Assembly (NCBI GenBank): GCA_011389935.1 | Contig: JAABTJ010000003.1 | Span: forward strand, 1 to 64,000 | Length of the DNA: 64,000 nucleotides | Source: Desulfobacteraceae bacterium | GTDB taxonomy: Bacteria > Desulfobacterota > Desulfobacteria > Desulfobacterales > Desulfosalsimonadaceae | Direction: 5' to 3' | Shown here: positions 34,306-42,742 of the stretch, piece by piece | Numbering within the stretch: position 1 is the stretch's first letter | Layout of the letters: each line of letters starts with the position of its first letter | Position numbers and translations under genes: made by a program | The notes under the pieces: generated by a model | Told to the model about the DNA's origin: nothing | What the model saw: only the letters and a program-made list of their open reading frames with translations | Database searches by the model: none

Positions 34306-34462
34306 ATGACGGCTTCGTAAAAAGCCCAATATCTGCGTTGCGCACAATTTTTGAAGAATCTCACGTACGGATAAGTACGCTCAATTATTCAAAAATTGCA
34401 CGCGCCTTGATCTTGAACTTTTTACTTTGCCGTCCAAAACCGACTTTTTACGAGTTCATCAA
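34306..34462 (+). repeat. MITE-like repeat family 1, copy D
   Basis: 157 bp between the fusion gene and tmk. It has the left terminus GACGGCTTCGTAAAAAG, the interior AATTTTTGAA/TTCAAAAATT inverted pair and the right terminus CTTTTTACGAGTTCATCAA. The nine-base string CAATAATGA occurs at both borders (34301-34309 and 34460-34468), a candidate target duplication that partly overlaps the terminal repeats. Confidence 0.9.
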
Positions 34463-34523
34463 TAATGAGAACGTCGGCCAAAGGCCGCCCGGAGCAATTG
34501 TTTTTCAGGGCTTTTCGCTACAA

Positions 34524-35180
34524 TTAATAATACGTGGTCATATTATGAGCTGGCAAAACACTTCCCAGATGCGCAAGGATGGCTTCCTTCACCTCCTCCG
34601 GCGGGAGCGCGGCGTCAATGACCTTTATGCGCTGCGGTTCGGCGCCGGCCAGGGCCAGGTAGCCCTGCCTGACCTTTTCGTGAAACAGGATCTTCTCGTG
34701 TTCGAATCGGCTTTGTGCCGTGTCCCGCATGCCGGCGTCGATTTCCTTCCAGGCGCGCATCAAACCGGTTTCAGGGGGGAGATCCAGCAGAAACGTGATA
34801 TCCGGAGATATATCCTTCAGCACCAGCCGGTTGAGACCCGATATAATCGCGGCATCGATCCCCCTGGCCGCCCCCTGGTACGCGATTGTCGAATCAAAGA
34901 AGCGGTCGCATATGACAATTTTTCCGCCGTCAAGGGCCGGCTTGATCGTTTCGCTGACATGCTGCGCGCGGTCAGCGGTATACAGAAGCAGTTCCGCCAT
35001 GGCATCGAGCATGTCATGATCCCGGTCAAGAAGGATCTGCCGGATCTTTTCGCCGATTTTCGTGCCGCCGGGTTCCCTGGTGACCGTGCACGGGTAGCCG
35101 TTTTTTTGCAGATATCCGGATATATGTGCAATCTGGGTGGTCTTTCCCGAGCCCTCGATCCCCTCCATGGTAATAAACAT
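34524..35180 (-). CDS. tmk: Thymidylate kinase
   Basis: Phosphorylates dTMP to dTDP. 218 residues. The P-loop is EGIEGSGKTTQ, followed by the DRY-like TREPGGT segment, the conserved CDRFFDSTIAYQGAARG and the LID region. All motifs are intact. It begins 9 bp after the YhaM-like gene, so the two form an operon. The ribosome-binding site is distant, and translation may depend on the upstream gene. Ordinary nucleotide metabolism. Confidence 0.95.
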   Translation of the reverse strand: MFITMEGIEGSGKTTQIAHISGYLQKNGYPCTVTREPGGTKIGEKIRQILLDRDHDMLDAMAELLLYTADRAQHVSETIKPALDGGKIVICDRFFDSTIAYQGAARGIDAAIISGLNRLVLKDISPDITFLLDLPPETGLMRAWKEIDAGMRDTAQSRFEHEKILFHEKVRQGYLALAGAEPQRIKVIDAALPPEEVKEAILAHLGSVLPAHNMTTYY

Positions 35181-35189
35181 GAGCGTATT

Positions 35190-36158
35190 TTATTCCTGTG
35201 GTGTGTCGGCGCCGTCAGGGGCGGCCTTGTAGAAAAACCGTTCCAGGGGAGCGTAGAAGCCGGTCCAGTCGGCATCCGGATCCTGGCTGCGCATAAAATC
35301 CCGGATACCGTTTATCTTCGAATCGATCTCATCCAGGTAATTCAACAAAACGGCTTCCAGTGTTTTCGGCGGTTCCGGCGAACCGAATTCCCGGCATCCA
35401 TGATGACTCACAACCAGGTGTTTCAGCATAAGGGCCGTTTTCGGCGGAAAATTCGCGACTTCCGCCATTTTTTCCTCAATCATGCCGATCCCGATCACAA
35501 TATGATTTACCAGGCGCCCTTCGTCGGAATAATCAATCCGGGTCTCAAACGAAAACTCGCGGATCTTGCCGATATCATGGAGCACGCATCCCGCAAGAAG
35601 CAGGTCCCGGTCGATGCCTTCGTAATGGTCCGCCACCCGCTCGGCGAGAAGCACCAGGGACAAGGTGTGCTCGAGCAGGCCGCCGATATATGCATGATGC
35701 ATCATCTTGGCTGCGGGGGCCTTCTTGAACGCCGAGACAAAGCCGTCATCCGCCCAGAACCGCTCGATCAAAAGACGCAGGCTCGCCGTCCGTATGGTTT
35801 GCGTTATGGACCGGAGCCGTTCAAACATCTGTTCGGTATTCCGGGCGGTCGCGGGCAGAAAATCGGCGGGGTCAATACCGGCGCTGACCTTTTCGATCCG
35901 CTTGACCACCACCTGCGGGTTTCCCCTGTACTCGGAAACGCTCCCCTGGATCCGGACAAAATCACCGGCGGCGCATATCGCCGATAAATCGTCTGCATTA
36001 TCCCATGCAACCCCCTTGATACGACCGGTTTTATCGGCTATGGTCAAATTCAGGTACGCCTCCCCGTCCCGTTTTACACCGCGTACCTTTTCTGCCAGGA
36101 CAAAAACGTCGTTAACCGTGTCGCCGGCTTTCAATTGATTTGCAAACCTGTTTTTCAT
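35190..36158 (-). CDS. YhaM-like 3'-5' exoribonuclease (OB-fold plus HD domain)
   Basis: 322 residues. The N-terminal OB-fold nucleic-acid-binding domain (about 10-95, with LNLTIADKTGRIKGVAWDN and FVRIQGSVSEYRGNPQVVV) is followed by an HD domain (about 150-290). Metal ligands are visible as HHAYIGGLLEHTLS, CVLHDIGKI, and then LVVSHHGC, with an aspartate in NYLDEIDSKI. This matches the Bacillus YhaM family, which degrades single-stranded RNA and DNA. The HD doublet is intact, unlike in the HD-like protein at 6.7 kb. In operon with tmk. Divergent from lptD. Confidence 0.9.
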   Translation of the reverse strand: MKNRFANQLKAGDTVNDVFVLAEKVRGVKRDGEAYLNLTIADKTGRIKGVAWDNADDLSAICAAGDFVRIQGSVSEYRGNPQVVVKRIEKVSAGIDPADFLPATARNTEQMFERLRSITQTIRTASLRLLIERFWADDGFVSAFKKAPAAKMMHHAYIGGLLEHTLSLVLLAERVADHYEGIDRDLLLAGCVLHDIGKIREFSFETRIDYSDEGRLVNHIVIGIGMIEEKMAEVANFPPKTALMLKHLVVSHHGCREFGSPEPPKTLEAVLLNYLDEIDSKINGIRDFMRSQDPDADWTGFYAPLERFFYKAAPDGADTPQE

Positions 36159-36326
36159 TTTCCAAGCGCAGCCCCGTATCCGATGCGTTCGATGTTATTG
36201 CCTTGACTTTTTTAAGATTTCGGTTTTTTATACTCAAAATTTCCTGCGCATTCAAGGATATTAATCAGAATAAAGACTTTTTACGGCATCGCCCGTCTTT
36301 GCCGCTCCCCAAAAGGCATAACCGTA

Positions 36327-38585
36327 ATGGCAATGATGAAATACCGGCTTGTTGAATATGCAGCGCGTCTGATCCGGATTATCAGCCCGTCAGCCTGCAT
36401 TTTCCTTTTGCTTGCAAGTGCGGGACAAGCGGAAACCGTATCAGGAGGCCTCGACAAGGATGCGCCGTGGCGGATACAGGCGGACCGGATCGCCTATCGC
36501 CCGTCCATGGATACATACACTGCCGAAGGAGATGTCGTCATCACCCATTTGGGCAACCGACTCACCGCAGACACGGTCCAATTCCAAAGCGGTGAGATGA
36601 TCGTTGACGCATCCGGCAACGTTTTTTTCTCCGCGGGGGAAGACACCCTTGAAGGCGACCGGCTCGTCATCGACATGGCCGACCAGACCGGCACCCTTTA
36701 TTCCGGCAGTATTTTTATCAAGGAAAACAATTTCCGCATCAAGGGCGACCGGATCATGAAAACCGGTCAGGACAGCTATTCCATAGGGCAGGCCTGCCTG
36801 ACCACGTGCGATCCCGAAAATCCGGATTGGAGCATCACCGGCACAAACGTCAACGTCACCGTGGAAGGATACGGCACCGCAACCCATGCCGCGTTCCGGA
36901 TCCGAAACACGCCGGTTTTTTACGTCCCCTACCTTGTCTTTCCCGCCAAAACCAAACGCCAGTCCGGTCTTCTCTTCCCGCACCTGGAATATTCCTCCAG
37001 AAACGGGTTCGAATTCATACAGCCCTATTTCTGGGCCATCAGCGATCACACGGACGCTACCTTTTACTACCACCATATCCAGAACCGGGGGGAAAAGGGC
37101 GGCCTTGAATTCCGATACATGGCAAGCGAAAGATCCAAGGGAGCCTTCATGATCGACGCCTTTGAGGACCGCAAGGTGGATGACGATATGGAAGATCCCC
37201 ACCGGGAATGGGGATACACCGAAGACGGACTTCTCCGGCCCAATTCCGATCGCTACTGGCTCCGGATGAAGGCCGATCAGACGCTTCCGTCCGACTTCAT
37301 GGCCAGGCTCGATCTCGACGTGGTTTCCGACCAGGATTACCTGCGCGATTTTCGCCACGGGTACACCGGCCACGGGGATACCGAGAGTTATTTCGCGTCT
37401 GCATTCGACCGGGGCATCGACGACAGAAACGACCATGTACGGGAAAACCGCCTGAACGTGAGCCGCAACTGGACCTTCTCCTCCGTCAATGCCGACCTGA
37501 TATGGTATGACGACGTGGTCAAACGCCGGCTGGAAGAAAAAAATGATACGCTGCAGCGCTTGCCCATGATCCGCTACGACACACTGAAACAGCCCCTCTA
37601 CCGGGACCGGTTGTATGGGTCGGCCGGGAGCAGTTACAGCTATTTTTTCCGTGAAGACGGCGTGACCGGCCACCGGGCGGATCTGTATCCGCGCCTTTCC
37701 ATGCCGTTTTACCCTTTTCGACATTTTACGTTCGAGCCCTCGGCCGGCTACCGGCAAACCGTCTGGTATACGGACGCCGACCGGGACGACATCGCAGCGG
37801 ACAGCGATGTGTCCGCGGACATGCAGCGCTATACCCACAGGGGAATCTATGATATCAGCGCGGATCTCTCCACGGATTTTTACCGGGTCTTTCCGGTCTC
37901 CGCATTCGATCTTGAAAAAGTCAAACATGGCATCCTTCCGCGGCTGCGATATTCCTATATTCCGGATGTGGATCAGTCCGAATACCCGGATTTCGACGAC
38001 ATCGACCGAATCGAAGAAGAAAACCGGATATCGCTTTCCATGACGCATTTTTTCACGTCCAAAAGAACCCTGACACGGCCGGACAACGCCCCGGAGGCAT
38101 CCTACAACATGTTTGCGCGATTCATGATCGAGCAGCCCTATGATTTCGATTATGAGGAAAAAGAGGATGCCTTCCTGCCGCTTTATGTTGAACTCGACGT
38201 CACCCCGGAACGCCTTTTCACCCTCCATGCAGACGCCCAATACGGACACCGCGAGGACGCATTCATCAAAGCCAACACCTCTCTCCGGGTGAAAGATTTG
38301 CTCGGGGCCGATTTCCGTACGGACTACCGGTATACCCGGGACACCAATAAAACGCTTTATTTCCGGATAGAAGCACCCGTCCGGGCGTGGCTTACCGTCT
38401 ACGGCGATCTGGAAAGAAGCCTCATCGATCATATAAATATGGAAATGAGCGCCGGTTTCCAGTATAGAACGGGCTGCTGGAGCGCCGATATTTCATACAG
38501 GGCGCTCGAAGATATCGACGGTTCCAGGGATGAGCGGTATTATCTGCTGATCCACCTTTACGGTCTCGGGGAATTCGGGAAATAG
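36327..38585 (+). CDS. lptD: LPS-assembly protein LptD
   Basis: 752-residue outer-membrane protein that inserts lipopolysaccharide into the outer leaflet. A signal peptide (about 1-36, hydrophobic IISPSACIFLLLASAGQA, cleavage before ET) precedes the OstA/LptA-like beta-jellyroll (about 45-190, with AEGDVVITHLGNRLTADTVQF). Then comes the family-specific CLTTCDPENPDW segment and a beta-barrel with aromatic-rich strands. The C-terminus ends GLGEFGK, not a terminal Phe. The cysteines of the CLTTC segment are the main disulfide candidates. No other lpt genes lie nearby. The ATG at 36327 is chosen for weak AAAGG spacing. Its presence shows the organism makes an LPS-type outer membrane. Confidence 0.93.
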   Translation: MAMMKYRLVEYAARLIRIISPSACIFLLLASAGQAETVSGGLDKDAPWRIQADRIAYRPSMDTYTAEGDVVITHLGNRLTADTVQFQSGEMIVDASGNVFFSAGEDTLEGDRLVIDMADQTGTLYSGSIFIKENNFRIKGDRIMKTGQDSYSIGQACLTTCDPENPDWSITGTNVNVTVEGYGTATHAAFRIRNTPVFYVPYLVFPAKTKRQSGLLFPHLEYSSRNGFEFIQPYFWAISDHTDATFYYHHIQNRGEKGGLEFRYMASERSKGAFMIDAFEDRKVDDDMEDPHREWGYTEDGLLRPNSDRYWLRMKADQTLPSDFMARLDLDVVSDQDYLRDFRHGYTGHGDTESYFASAFDRGIDDRNDHVRENRLNVSRNWTFSSVNADLIWYDDVVKRRLEEKNDTLQRLPMIRYDTLKQPLYRDRLYGSAGSSYSYFFREDGVTGHRADLYPRLSMPFYPFRHFTFEPSAGYRQTVWYTDADRDDIAADSDVSADMQRYTHRGIYDISADLSTDFYRVFPVSAFDLEKVKHGILPRLRYSYIPDVDQSEYPDFDDIDRIEEENRISLSMTHFFTSKRTLTRPDNAPEASYNMFARFMIEQPYDFDYEEKEDAFLPLYVELDVTPERLFTLHADAQYGHREDAFIKANTSLRVKDLLGADFRTDYRYTRDTNKTLYFRIEAPVRAWLTVYGDLERSLIDHINMEMSAGFQYRTGCWSADISYRALEDIDGSRDERYYLLIHLYGLGEFGK

Positions 38586-38603
38586 GGGAAGCCCTTTAAC
38601 ACC

Positions 38604-38632
38604 TTGACTTTCTATAAATTTACGTATATTGA
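38604..38632 (+). promoter_or_regulatory. Promoter of the HU/IHF-holB genes
   Basis: TTGACT (38604-38609) and TATTGA (38627-38632) are separated by 17 bp, within an A/T-rich stretch, about 48 bp before the HU/IHF gene start. Good match to a sigma-70-type promoter. Confidence 0.6.
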
Positions 38633-38680
38633 AGGGAAATAATCGCAATAACAGGTATTCTTGGATGAACAGGAGGAACA

Positions 38681-38956
38681 ATGAATAAGCTCGAAATGAT
38701 CTCAGCGCTTAAAAAAGAAGCCAATATATCGAAATCGGAAGCAGCAAAAGTGGTCCAGATTTTCTTCGATTCCATGGCCGATGCCCTTTCCGAAGAGGAA
38801 AGAATTGAAATCCGGGGCCTTTGCAGCTTTTTCATCAAAAACTACAAAAGCTACACCGGCAGAAATCCCAAAACCGGCGACAAGGTCCAGATTCAACCGA
38901 AAAAGCTGCCCTTTTTCAAATGCGGTAAAGAACTGAGAGAACGTGTCAACAAGTAA
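38681..38956 (+). CDS. HU/IHF-family DNA-bending protein
   Basis: 91 residues. Two N-terminal helices (NKLEMISALKKEANISKSEAAKVVQIFFDSM) are followed by the beta-arm region. The arm carries GRNPKTGDKVQIQPKKLPFF, with the intercalating proline of the RNP motif, and ends CGKELRERVN. Length and sequence place it in the HU/IHF family; IHF-beta-like features (YTGRNPKTG) are suggestive but HU cannot be excluded. AGGAGG ribosome-binding site and a good upstream promoter. Its end overlaps holB by 14 bp, coupling a nucleoid protein to a replication-clamp-loader subunit. Confidence 0.94.
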   Translation: MNKLEMISALKKEANISKSEAAKVVQIFFDSMADALSEEERIEIRGLCSFFIKNYKSYTGRNPKTGDKVQIQPKKLPFFKCGKELRERVNK

Positions 38957-39986
38957 CCGCAGCCGCCTCGGAAAACGCGCCACCGGATTTGATGCGATTA
39001 TCGGTCAACAGCGGCAGATACGAATGCTTGCCGCGGCATTGCAGAAAAAGGAAGTGCCGCATGCCATGCTTTTTACAGGCGAAGCGGGAATCGGGAAAAA
39101 AACAACCGCCATTCATTTTGCCATGGCCTGCAACTGTGGACACCCGATGCCTATGGCAGGCGGTTTTGTATTTTCAGGCAGCGTAAACCCCTGCGGTGAG
39201 TGCCGGCCCTGCAGAAAAATTGCATCCGGCAATCATCCGGACGTCTACCATATCCAGCCGCCCGGCGCAACCATCAAGATAGAGCAGATACGCACGCTTT
39301 GCAGCGCCCTCTCGTTGAGGCCGCATGAAGCGCTGCTGCGCATTGTACTGCTCTCGGATGCGCACCTGATGAATGCGGAAGCCGGAAACGCACTGCTCAA
39401 GGTGCTGGAAGAGCCGCCGGAAAAAACGGTTTTCATTCTGACGGCGCCGGAAGCTGCCGACATTCTGCCGACCATTGTCTCCCGTTGCAGGCACCTCCGC
39501 TTCAACCCGATCCCCGAAGATCAGCTGGAGGCCTACCTGGTTGAAAAACGCGGCATGCCCCCTGAAAATGCCATGATCATCGCATCGATGGCCAACGGCA
39601 GCATCGGTCGCGCCCTTTCCATTTGTGATGACGACTGGATCCTTCTTCATCGCCGGCGGGTCATCGAACAAATGGAGATAATTTTCAGGAAACCCGCCGG
39701 CCGTGATCTGCATTTCGCGGAAATGCTGGCGCAAGACAGAAAAAAGCTGCGCTTTTCCCTGGAAATCATGAAATCATGGTTGCGCGATCTGGCCGTTTCG
39801 CGGTATTTTCCAGAGAAGGTTTGCAACCGGGATATCCGCAGCCGTCTTGCGGCATTGTCCAGAACCGTTGACATGGACGGGCTTATTGAAAAAACGGACG
39901 CTGTCTGGCAGGCCGAGCGCGCCATTACGGCCAATGCAAACGCCCGTCTTGCCATCGAGGCCATGATGATGCGGCTTTCGGAATAA
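38943..39986 (+). CDS. holB: DNA polymerase III delta-prime subunit
   Basis: 347-residue clamp-loader AAA+ subunit. It has IIGQQRQIRMLAAALQ, a P-loop GEAGIGKKTTA, the zinc-binding region with CGECRPCRKIASGNHPDVY, then NALLKVLEEPPEKTVFIL and the SRC motif (IVSRCRHL), all typical of DnaX/HolB proteins. It starts with GTG inside the HU/IHF gene. The C-terminal domain is less conserved but of expected length. Works with DnaX and delta to load the sliding clamp. Confidence 0.93.
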   Translation: MSTSNRSRLGKRATGFDAIIGQQRQIRMLAAALQKKEVPHAMLFTGEAGIGKKTTAIHFAMACNCGHPMPMAGGFVFSGSVNPCGECRPCRKIASGNHPDVYHIQPPGATIKIEQIRTLCSALSLRPHEALLRIVLLSDAHLMNAEAGNALLKVLEEPPEKTVFILTAPEAADILPTIVSRCRHLRFNPIPEDQLEAYLVEKRGMPPENAMIIASMANGSIGRALSICDDDWILLHRRRVIEQMEIIFRKPAGRDLHFAEMLAQDRKKLRFSLEIMKSWLRDLAVSRYFPEKVCNRDIRSRLAALSRTVDMDGLIEKTDAVWQAERAITANANARLAIEAMMMRLSE

Positions 39987-40039
39987 CCCGCAATACGGTC
40001 CAATATCATTATAAAAAAACCAACGATAAATGACATATC

Positions 40040-40792
40040 ATGATTAAAGTAATCGGAATCCGTTTCAAACCCGCCGGAAAAATCTATCATTTCAATTGCG
40101 GTGCATACGTACTGAAGGTAGGGGACAAGGTGCTTGTTGAAACCGAGCACGGCCTCGGGTTCGGCGTTGTGACAACGCCGCCGGTGGCCATCGAGCCGGA
40201 TCAATGCAGGCATCCCTTGAAAAAAATCTACCGCCCGGTAACCGAGGAGGATATACAGCAGCTCGAAGCAAACATGGCCATTGAAAACGAGGCCTATCAA
40301 TACTGCAGCGAAAGCATTAAAACCCTTGGCCTGGAGATGAACCTGTTTGCCGTGGAAAGCAATTTCGAAGGGAGCAAACTGACGTTCTTTTTTACCGCGG
40401 ACGGACGTGTCGATTTCAGAAAGCTGGTCAAGTTGCTGGTCAAACAGTTCCGGAGCAAGATTGAAATGCGGCAGGTGGGCATCCGAAACCAGGCCAAGAT
40501 GTGCGGCGGCATCGGGCGATGCGGCCGCCAGTTGTGCTGCTCCTGTTTTCTGACGAAATTCGATCCCGTTACGATCAAGATGGCCAAAAAACAGGGATTG
40601 TCGCTGAACCCGACCAAAATTTCGGGCGTATGCGGAAGACTGATGTGCTGCCTGACATTTGAATACAATTACTACGAAAAAGGAAACGGCGGTCGGTACA
40701 ACAAGGATCCCCGACCCGAAGAAAAGCCGCAGCCCGAAAACAAAAACCACAAGCATGCGAATCACACTCAAAATACGGAAAAACCAAAATGA
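40040..40792 (+). CDS. ricT: RicT/YaaT-type PSP1-domain protein
   Basis: 250 residues. The PSP1 domain includes the N-terminal VGDKVLVETEHGLGFGVV, the cysteine-rich CGGIGRCGRQLCCSCFL and the CGRLMCCLTFEYNYY segment, all diagnostic. In Bacillus RicT works with RicA and RicF in the Y-complex that guides RNase Y mRNA processing and contains iron-sulfur clusters; the conserved cysteines here fit cluster binding. The C-terminal tail (Pro/Lys/Asn-rich) is low-complexity. The stop overlaps the metG start by 4 bp (ATGA). The Ric partners are not in the window. Confidence 0.92.
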   Translation: MIKVIGIRFKPAGKIYHFNCGAYVLKVGDKVLVETEHGLGFGVVTTPPVAIEPDQCRHPLKKIYRPVTEEDIQQLEANMAIENEAYQYCSESIKTLGLEMNLFAVESNFEGSKLTFFFTADGRVDFRKLVKLLVKQFRSKIEMRQVGIRNQAKMCGGIGRCGRQLCCSCFLTKFDPVTIKMAKKQGLSLNPTKISGVCGRLMCCLTFEYNYYEKGNGGRYNKDPRPEEKPQPENKNHKHANHTQNTEKPK

Positions 40793-42711
40793 CCGATCCT
40801 TTTTATATCACAACGCCCATTTATTACGTGAACGCGAAGCCCCACCTCGGGCACACCTATACCACCATCGTAACGGATGTTGCCCGGCGCTTTCATGCAA
40901 TGAAGGGGGCGGAAACCTACCTGCTGACCGGTACGGACGAGCACGGCGACAAGATTGTGAAGGCCGCGGAACAAAACGGGCAGAGCCCCAGGGAATATGT
41001 GGACAGGATCAGCCAAATGTTTGCAGACCTCTGGCCCGAACTCAATATCTCCTCCGACCATTTTATACGGACCACGGACGCGTCGCATATCGCGGTCGTC
41101 ATCGATATCCTTCAAAAAATATATGACAAAGGAGACATCTATTACAGCGAATACGAGGGGTTGTACTGCTTTGGCTGCGAACGCTTTTTCAACGAGAGGG
41201 AGCTCGTGGACGGCAAATGCCCCGATCACGGGACGCCACCGGAAGTCATCAAGGAATCCAACTATTTTTTCAAAATGAGCCGCTACCAGCAGTGGCTCAT
41301 CGACACCCTCAAAGAAAATCCGGACCGGATACGCCCGGAACGATACAGAAACGAGGTGCTTTCCTTTTTGAAAGAACCCCTTGAAGACCTGTGCATCTCA
41401 AGGCCCAAAAGCCGACTCCAGTGGGGCATCACGCTGCCCTTCGACGACCGTTACGTCACGTATGTCTGGTTCGACGCCCTGATCAACTATATCTCGGCGC
41501 TGGGGTATCCGGACGGGGCGCTTTTCAAAAAGTTCTGGCCCCACGCCCATCACGTGGTGGCAAAAGACATCCTCAAGCCCCACGGCATTTACTGGCCGAC
41601 CATGCTCAAGGCTGCGGGCATAGACGTTTACAAGCATCTCATGGTCCACGGCTACTGGAACGTGGAAGACTCGAAAATGTCCAAAAGCCTCGGCAACGTG
41701 GTGGACCCCATATACCTGAAGGAAACCTATTCCACGGATGCCATACGATACTTTCTCATGCGCGAGATGGTCTTCGGGCTGGACTCCGGGTTTTCCGAAT
41801 CCGCCATTATCAACCGGATCAATTCGGATCTCGCCAACGACCTGGGCAACCTGTTTTCCCGGGTACTTGGCATGTTTCACAAATATTTCAAGTCGACGGT
41901 TCCGCACTACGATCCCGCTGTCCAAAACGATTTTCAACTGGATTTGCGGGCGGATGCGGAAACGGTGATTTCCGATTACTGCACGGCAATGGAGAACTTC
42001 GAATTCCACAAGGCCCTGGCGTCCGTATGGGAATATATCGGCAAAATGAACAAATACGTGGACGTGACCGCTCCCTGGGAGCTGGCGAAAAAAAAGGATG
42101 CGAAAAAGCAGCTCGATACCGTGATCTGCAACCTGCTCGAAGGCCTCCGGGTGGTATCCGGACTGATATATCCCGTAATGCCGGAAACCGCTGCCACAAT
42201 GCAGAAACACCTGGGCATGGATCCGGACAGGCCCTTTTATCGTATCGCGGAAATCCGGGAATGGCCACAGATCCCGGCCAACCGGGTATTGCCGAAAGCC
42301 GTCAGCCTGTTCCCGAGAATTGATCCCGAAACCATCCTGAAGCCGGAGGCGGGGCCGGAAGAAAGCGTATCAACGCTTCCGGTGGAGCCGGAAATCGGGT
42401 TTGACGATTTTTCCAAAATCGACTTGCGCGCCGCAACGGTCATCCATGCGGAAAACATACCAAAAGCCGACAAGCTGCTGAGGCTTGAAATAGACCTCGG
42501 GGACCATACCCGGACCATCGTTGCCGGCATTGCCAAATTCTACCGTCCGGAGGAACTTTTGGGGAAACGTATCGTGGTACTGGCCAACCTGAAGCCGGCC
42601 AAGCTCATGGGCGTGGAATCCAGGGGAATGCTTCTGGCTGCCGTGGAAAAAGATGCCTGCTCCGTTGCGGTACTGGACCGGGATATTCCCGCAGGCACCC
42701 GCCTGAAATAA
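40789..42711 (+). CDS. metG: Methionyl-tRNA synthetase
   Basis: 640 residues. Class I signatures are intact: HIGH as HLGH in NAKPHLGHTY and KMSKSLGN. A zinc knuckle CFGCERFF with CPDHGT (CxxC plus CxxH) sits in the connective peptide. A C-terminal tRNA-binding OB domain (about 540-640, FSKIDLRAATVIHAENIPKADKLLRLEIDLG) matches the MetG/Arc1p type. The intact motifs contrast with the degenerate CysRS domain at 32-34 kb. Overlaps ricT by 4 bp. Essential housekeeping gene. Confidence 0.96.
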   Translation: MTDPFYITTPIYYVNAKPHLGHTYTTIVTDVARRFHAMKGAETYLLTGTDEHGDKIVKAAEQNGQSPREYVDRISQMFADLWPELNISSDHFIRTTDASHIAVVIDILQKIYDKGDIYYSEYEGLYCFGCERFFNERELVDGKCPDHGTPPEVIKESNYFFKMSRYQQWLIDTLKENPDRIRPERYRNEVLSFLKEPLEDLCISRPKSRLQWGITLPFDDRYVTYVWFDALINYISALGYPDGALFKKFWPHAHHVVAKDILKPHGIYWPTMLKAAGIDVYKHLMVHGYWNVEDSKMSKSLGNVVDPIYLKETYSTDAIRYFLMREMVFGLDSGFSESAIINRINSDLANDLGNLFSRVLGMFHKYFKSTVPHYDPAVQNDFQLDLRADAETVISDYCTAMENFEFHKALASVWEYIGKMNKYVDVTAPWELAKKKDAKKQLDTVICNLLEGLRVVSGLIYPVMPETAATMQKHLGMDPDRPFYRIAEIREWPQIPANRVLPKAVSLFPRIDPETILKPEAGPEESVSTLPVEPEIGFDDFSKIDLRAATVIHAENIPKADKLLRLEIDLGDHTRTIVAGIAKFYRPEELLGKRIVVLANLKPAKLMGVESRGMLLAAVEKDACSVAVLDRDIPAGTRLK

Positions 42712-42742
42712 AAGAATACAAAAGCACGCTGAACAGGCCGGT

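Noticed and set aside
34301-34468. Firm target-site duplication around repeat copy D
   Set aside because: The nine-base match overlaps the terminal inverted repeats (CAA and TGA are part of the element ends in other copies), so only part of it is independent evidence. Kept as a suggestion only.
34338-35987. 549-codon open frame antisense to tmk and the YhaM-like gene
   Set aside because: Both genes on the minus strand are clearly recognisable. The plus frame starts in repeat copy D and shows no conserved motif.
36441-38432. 663-codon open frame antisense to lptD
   Set aside because: The plus strand carries a full LptD with signal peptide and family motifs. The antisense frame has no motif or ribosome-binding site and is a GC-rich third-position artefact.
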